A DNA stretch of 64,000 nt from Clytia hemisphaerica (Eukaryota; Cnidaria; Hydrozoa; Leptothecata; Clytiidae), in contig CACVBU010001307.1 in assembly GCA_902728285.1 (NCBI GenBank), forward strand, positions 1,080,787-1,144,786. Direction: 5' to 3'. Position numbers and translations under genes: made by a program. The notes below the pieces were generated by a model. The model was not told the DNA's origin and searched no databases. It saw nothing but the letters and a program-made list of their open reading frames with translations. Of this stretch, positions 58,514-64,000 are shown one piece after another (within the stretch, counting starts at the first letter, position 1; each line of letters starts with the position of its first letter).

Positions 58514-61500
58514 ATGCGTTCAACAATATGTGTCTTGTGTTTTATGTTTCTTCGGAAGATTTTATTAACTTATGCTCAAAATAATGACTATAGTTGCTAT
58601 GACTTTTTGTATAACCCAAGAGTTTGTTTACCTGGTCCCATTGATATTGCTGAAAATCATGAAATAAATGTTGATGATAAATATACTTGTGGTACCCCAC
58701 CAACAAAATATTGCCGTAGTGCTGAGCCTTCAGGTTGTTTTATTTGTAATGCTAGTTCAACTATGAACAATCATCCAGTGCGCCACATGACAGACAAAGA
58801 CTTTCCATTGAATTTTTGGGACTTTGGTTATAAGCCAACTTGGTGGCAATCTATAACTTGGTGGGATGCTAAGCAAATGAATATTTTGACCGATGGTACA
58901 CTTAAAATTAACTTGACACTGTCAATGAACAAAAGTTATGATTTGACTGGATCATTCCAGTTAACCTTTTACTCTAGTAAACCACACGCTTTTGTAATTG
59001 AAAGATCCTCTGATTTTGGTAATAGCTGGAAACCTTATCGTTATTACGCTGATCAATGTGCTTTGAGGTTTCCCAGAATCAAGTTGGAATTTCAAAGAAA
59101 TGATGAACGGGAAGTGTATTGTATTGAACATCAATCATTAGATGCAGTCCAAGGCAGTCAAGTGAAGTTCGAACCAAGTTATACAAAAGATAATTTTTGG
59201 TCTAAAGATACCCAAGATTATATAACAGCAACGGATTTTCGGATATCATTACAATACCCATGGACTGATAACAATGAAAAAATCAATCAAGAATCTTTTT
59301 TGAACAAGTATTATTATGACATTACAGATGTTCAAATCCATGGAAGGTGTCATTGTAATGGGCACGCTCCTTATTGCGATAGTAACAAACAATGTTTTTG
59401 TCAGCACAACACAGCTGGTACCGACTGTGAGAAATGCATACCACTTTTCAATAATAAACCATGGAAACCAGCTGAAGCTTCAAACAAACCTAATCCATGT
59501 GAAGGTACAGTGCTTACTCATATTACAGTTAACTGAAAGGATTCATTGTCTTTTCAAAAACGTGTTAAAGTGTTGAATCCAGATCAGGAATCATTTATAA
59601 CAACTGAGAAATATCAGTCCAAACTTCTCTGTTGAGATTTATCTATGTATTCAATGATTTTTAGTTTGATGAAAAAAGGAGATTTTTTAACTTTCTTTAT
59701 TACCCAAAATTTCCCGGCTCCTTTTGGAGATTTGAAATGAAATATTTCTTTCACTTTTTTTAGCATGTAATTGCAACAACCATGCAGGCAGTTGTCACTA
59801 CAATGAGACACTTGAACATGGTGTCTGTGATGAATGTAGAAATGGTACAACAGGTTATCACTGTGAACGGTGTGATGATTTCCATTACAGAAACATATCA
59901 TTGCCAATAAATGATGAAAGAGTTTGCATAGGTGAGTATTTTTTGTTGGTAAAATGTAATTGTCACGTGAGTAAAGGTTCTTTCTTGTAAAATTTGAAAT
60001 TTTGTAATCCAATCCTACTTTTGGTATTGCATCGAAGTATACTGCTTTTACATGAGAAGGAGGCATGTTGAAGCAAAGAAAAACCAGTAAAAAATGAGGT
60101 TGGTAATGAGAGCAAAAATTACATTAGGTTGTGCTTTAAAAAAACAAATAATTTTAAGCCAATTAATTTTGAGAGTTCTAGTTCTAGTTCTAGTTCTCAA
60201 CTTCAGTTGAGCTAGAATCTGACAATGTCTGTCTGTCTGTCCGTTCGAAAGCTTTGGGGCAGCCTGGAGACTTTAAAAATTGTTCGATTTGGCTGAGATT
60301 TTGCACACTTGTTCCTTGGGTGAATATCTGGGGGCGATTTTTTCATTTTTCAAAAATTTTGATTTTTGGGGCCTTGGGGACAAGTTTTTACGCCAAAACG
60401 AGGCTAAAACTTGGGGCAGCCTGGAGACTTTAAAAATTGTCAGATTTGGCTTAAATTTGGCACACTTATTCCTTTGATGAATATCTGGGGGTCTACAATT
60501 GGGCCTATAAATAATTTGAAGCTACTGAAGTTGAGCCCAGTGCGTTGCGCACGTTCGACTATTTTATATTTGCATAAGACATAAAATACCTAATCTCGCA
60601 AATTCTACGTAAAAATATAAAAATGAAAAGGTTTTTAAAATAGCTAAGATAAAGATATGAAAGAATTAGAATAGATAGGAATTTATACAATTTTAAATTA
60701 GATTTATTAGATTAAAATTCATAAAAGTTTAAAAAAGTTCAAAAATAGTACAGTAATAAAAAGTGTTAAATCTCAAAGAGATTGAAGCTTTAGTATAATG
60801 TGAGCTAGGATGAAATATCTTATGTAAATCTACATTAACTACAAAGCGAATCCTTCTTTGATTCTAACAATTAGCTACAATTTCCGGACCTTTTTTTTGA
60901 GTATGATGATTGTATTTTTCTTCTTATTTAGCCTGCGATTGTTTTTTACCTGGAACAACTAATAATGGAAAATGTTTACAAAACTCAACAATCAATCAAG
61001 CTGCTGGACAATGCCCCTGTAAGCCAAATGTGTTTGGAATGAGATGTGATGAGTGTAAAGATGGTTATTTTGGATTAAGATTGTCACCTGATGGAAACTG
61101 CGAAGGTAATTCTGTCTTTTGAGGCTCTAAATGGAAATAAATTTCAAAGTTCAGTGCATTCTTTTTGTAATGTCAACAAAACAAAATGAGAAAAATGTTT
61201 CAATTTTATTAGTCTGTGTATAGGTCGCAAAATGTATTGGGACAGCTGTCGACTTCATGGTTCAATCAAGGATTTATTATACACTGGATATACAAGTAAC
61301 AGATTTTTGCCGATTTCTCGTGTACTAGCTATGTCCGCAGTAATGATATTATTGTTCACTCTCCTTCCCTCATTAAATGATTTTTCGAAGCATTTTTATT
61401 GCATTTCTTATCGAAAATCACTCATCCAATTCCCAAAAGAGACTTAAAACTTTTCTGTGAGAATCAGATTCTTCCACTTAATTGATAATAATAAGTCGTT

Positions 61501-63505
61501 ATGACGTTTCAAGCTGTGAGAAAGTTGCAAAAGACGTGTTGTGTATAAGAAATTTAATGTTGACACCGGAAATTTTCAAACTTCATCCTCAAAAAAACCA
61601 CCTTGCCACCACGTGCCTCCATAGGGTTTTCATACCACAGTGGAGCCAAGACGCTCAAGTCTTATGTATGTTTAATTTCAGCTCTTCTGGGGACAGTCTT
61701 AGAAAGATATTTCCAATTGAAAATTTTGTGTCACTATAAGCATTTTGTCTGAATTTCTTGTCTAATGATGTTTTTCTCACATTAGATTTCACAAATGTAT
61801 CGTATCCGGCTTGGAATACTAGCCTTACTTTAAAAGTTTTTTTTCTACATACAAATGTACAAAAAGAAAGAGCTAGAGAACTTTTTAAAAATAAGACTGA
61901 TAAATTTTTTTTAAATCAGACATCTTCGAGCCGCCATGACAGTTGTCCTTTGCGGACAAAGCTAGAACATCAATTGTTTTCTGAAACAAAGGAAATTCAA
62001 TGATCGCTCTCCATCGTTTTATGAGTCGTTTATCCAGTGTATAATAAATCTTTGGTTCAATTTAGCTAAAGTCGATTACAGCTGATTACAGGTGTTTCTA
62101 AGTTATTACCCTTAGTTAAGGGTCCTGGAAACAAGCTTTGAATGGACCTCCAAATAGTTAGAAAAATACTGAATTTGTGCACGTTTGACTATACATTATA
62201 CACACTTTGAGAGCAACAATATTATATATTTTTTATTCCCTAGCTTGTAATTGCTCAATTAACGGAACCATCCAAGGTGAAACAAACTGTGACCAGAAGA
62301 CTGGGCAATGTAAATGTAAACCAACCATAAGTGGACGTACTTGCTCACAATGTCAACCTGGATATTTCAATTTCCCAGAAACTTTGACTGATGAATGCGA
62401 GGGATGTGATTGTAAGATTGGTGGTTCTTACAATGAAACTTGTGACCAAGAGACTGGTATGTTTCAATACATTCAAAATACTGACATTTTCTTTTAATAT
62501 TACTATTGAAGATTTCTTTGACTTGTACTTTTTTAGATATTTGGATATTCACGTCATTGGCTCCTGAGAGAAACTCTTTGCCTGATTTTTGCACAAAATT
62601 TCAACCTTTTGTTATTGAGATAGGTATTTCTCTCTATACAAGATAAAAATCAGAAATAATTTTCTTTCTTAGGATCGTGTTATTGTCGTTTTGGTATTTC
62701 TGGTGGTCATTGTGATCAAATAACCAGCGGAATGTATGTGCCATCCTTCAATCATTACATTCTGGAAGCTGAGCAAGGCGGAGGATCATTCGAGAGAATG
62801 TCAGATATTGACGGCTATGGCCAACGCTTCTCTGGATATGGGTATGCTTTGGTCTATGCATCTGGCTCGGTTGAATTGACATTCACGCCTGACATGACTA
62901 GACTGTAAGTATTGCCACTTGAACTAAGTAAATAAAAACTTTCTCAAACAGCTTCAAGAGTGGCAACAGTGTGATTTTTATCTATTCTGATAGTAGTAAT
63001 TTGGACAAGGGACTGTTAATTATAGCTGTTATTCGACGAATCAAGAATACATTTGTGGACATTTGATGTCCTTCAATTTTTTCTCTTATGTTCTTTCTTA
63101 GATTTCACATCCAGATTCGATACAAAGAACTTGTATATCCACAAAACGTATCCATTGAGTTACACTTTTCCAACACTGGATCTACCATCCAGCTAATCTC
63201 AACTGCGAACATACTCCAAAGTGGAACGGATAAAATGATACTAGCACAAGTCATATTGGTCAGTGGTGGAAATTACACATTCAAAATCACCAATATGGAC
63301 ACAAACGATCAATCTATGATGTTAGATTCGTTAGTTCTGCTACCCGATTACAAGGGAGTGGATTTACATCGCAATGGTGGGCCATCTGTTGAGCTCATTG
63401 CCAACTGCTGGAATAAAAGTTTAAGTTCAATGACTTTTGAGGTGACTGAAGGATGCAAAGATGTTGTGTTTTCAACAAATATTGAGATTTATGATGGTTC
63501 TCAGG
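58514..63505 (+). CDS. Laminin subunit beta, 5' part (LN, LE modules, start of LF); continues past window
   Basis: Exons: 58514-59504, 59764-59931, 60932-61105, 62244-62456, 62673-62904, 63102-63505, all GT-AG and in phase; 727 residues are visible. Signal peptide MRSTICVLCFMFLRKILLTYA. The LN (domain VI) polymerisation domain spans about 25-280 with CGTPPTKYC, TWWQSITWW and FVIERSSDFGNSWKPYRYY, the last being the laminin beta signature. Four complete laminin-EGF modules follow (each of exons 2, 3 and 4 starts a new Cys-rich module at phase 1). A fifth module, split by the LF (laminin IV type B) domain, begins in exon 4 and continues in exon 5 (CYCRFGISGGHCDQ, then YVPSFNHYILEAEQGG). The four-plus-split-fifth pattern before LF matches beta chains. 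Beta chains pair with alpha and gamma chains in basement membranes. The 3' part (LEb repeats, coiled coil) is outside the window. Confidence 0.93.
60186..60565 (+). repeat. Same satellite-like element in a laminin intron
   Basis: It has a complete copy structure: CTCAACTTCAGTTGAGCTAG, (GTCT)n, about one and a half units, CTACAATTGGGCCTATAAA, then GTTGCGCACGTTCGACTATT. It lies in intron 2 of the laminin beta gene (59932-60931). Confidence 0.82.
61106..62243 (+). other. Laminin intron with decayed coding-like text
   Basis: Between laminin exons 3 and 4 three frames in succession (about 61230-61446, 61482-61739, 61758-62003) have protein-like composition but are broken by stops and match nothing I recognise. 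It could be an old insert or chance. Confidence 0.3.
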
Positions 63506-63584
63506 GTAAATAAAAAAAGGTTTCCTAGAGGAATCATCTTTTTGTATAATATGTTAAATAAAGCTTGAAATTCAGCCAATCAGA

Positions 63585-63870
63585 GACAGGGGGGGGTCAG
63601 GGTCCAGGATACCAACCCAGGGCCCAAAAACCTGACTTTTCAAGATTTGAAAGTAGTAGACACCACCACCCCCTAAATTGGTATCAATACCAACTTGAAA
63701 ACCCCAATTTTCTAAAAAAGGGGGGACCCACCCCACCTAAATTGGTATCGATACCAACATGAAAATCTTGATTTTCTGAAAAAGGGGGGACCCACCCCCT
63801 AAATTGGTATCGATACGAACTTAAAAATCCCAATTTTTCAAAAAAAAAGGGGGACCACCCCCCTAAATTG
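63585..63870. repeat. Tandem repeat, about 80-bp period, in a laminin intron
   Basis: CCTAAATTGGTATCGATACC plus AAAAAGGGGGGACCCACCCC iterate about four times. The open frame over it is a repeat artefact. Confidence 0.75.
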
Positions 63871-64000
63871 GCAATCAGTAAAAATGCAAGAAGTTTATAT
63901 GCATAGGATACTAAAGTCTATTCACAATAAGTGTGCACTCTTTCTTCTTTTACCTATAATTTTTGAAGGAATTCTTCAATCTTTATAAATTTGGTATCAT

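Noticed and set aside
59614..60066. 150-codon minus-strand open frame
   Set aside because: Antisense to laminin exon 2 and its flanking introns; no family resemblance.
61232..62003. Possible gene in laminin intron 3
   Set aside because: Three broken frames without recognisable motifs or splice consistency; noted only as coding-like text.

Overview
This is an AT-rich (roughly two-thirds A+T by eye), intron-containing animal genome segment. The metazoan gene set (laminin beta, a Bcl-2 family protein, a fibrinogen-related lectin, PTDSS2, RPS10, a Tctex1-domain protein), canonical GT-AG introns and intronic H/ACA RNA candidates all point to Metazoa. The sequence alone does not fix the lineage. 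A marine invertebrate, possibly a cnidarian or another early-branching group, would fit, but this is inference.

Layout. 1-7,300: repeats only. 7,324-17,205 (+): PTDSS2 in ten coding exons. Its last intron (11,822-16,955) holds a nested same-strand fibrinogen-domain gene (12,966-14,452), whose coiled-coil coding region is interrupted by a 345-bp terminal-inverted-repeat (TIR) element. 19,737-21,600 (+): a two-exon Tctex1-domain dynein light chain-like gene. 24,381-26,097 (-): a three-exon Bok-like Bcl-2 family gene. 29,178-33,004 (-): exons of a probable multi-pass membrane protein that I cannot name. 35-43.6 kb: mobile-element and satellite-rich. 43,999-49,142 (-): RPS10 in four coding exons, whose third intron carries four 131-nt H/ACA snoRNA-like units on the sense strand. 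49.4-58.5 kb: repeats. 58,514-63,505 (+): the 5' part of a laminin beta-chain gene (LN domain, LE modules, start of the LF domain), continuing beyond the window.

The genes look like independent housekeeping, apoptosis and matrix loci rather than a pathway cluster. The most unusual content is outside the obvious genes. There is the RPS10-hosted H/ACA RNA array. There is also a recurring mobile-element architecture: many unrelated short TIR elements, each filled with its own private short word repeated in both orientations and matching its own subterminal sequence. Target-site duplications (TSDs) could be read directly for two hAT-like copies (8 bp), one piggyBac-like element (TTAA), one 573-bp element (5 bp) and two copies of an ATT-targeting family.
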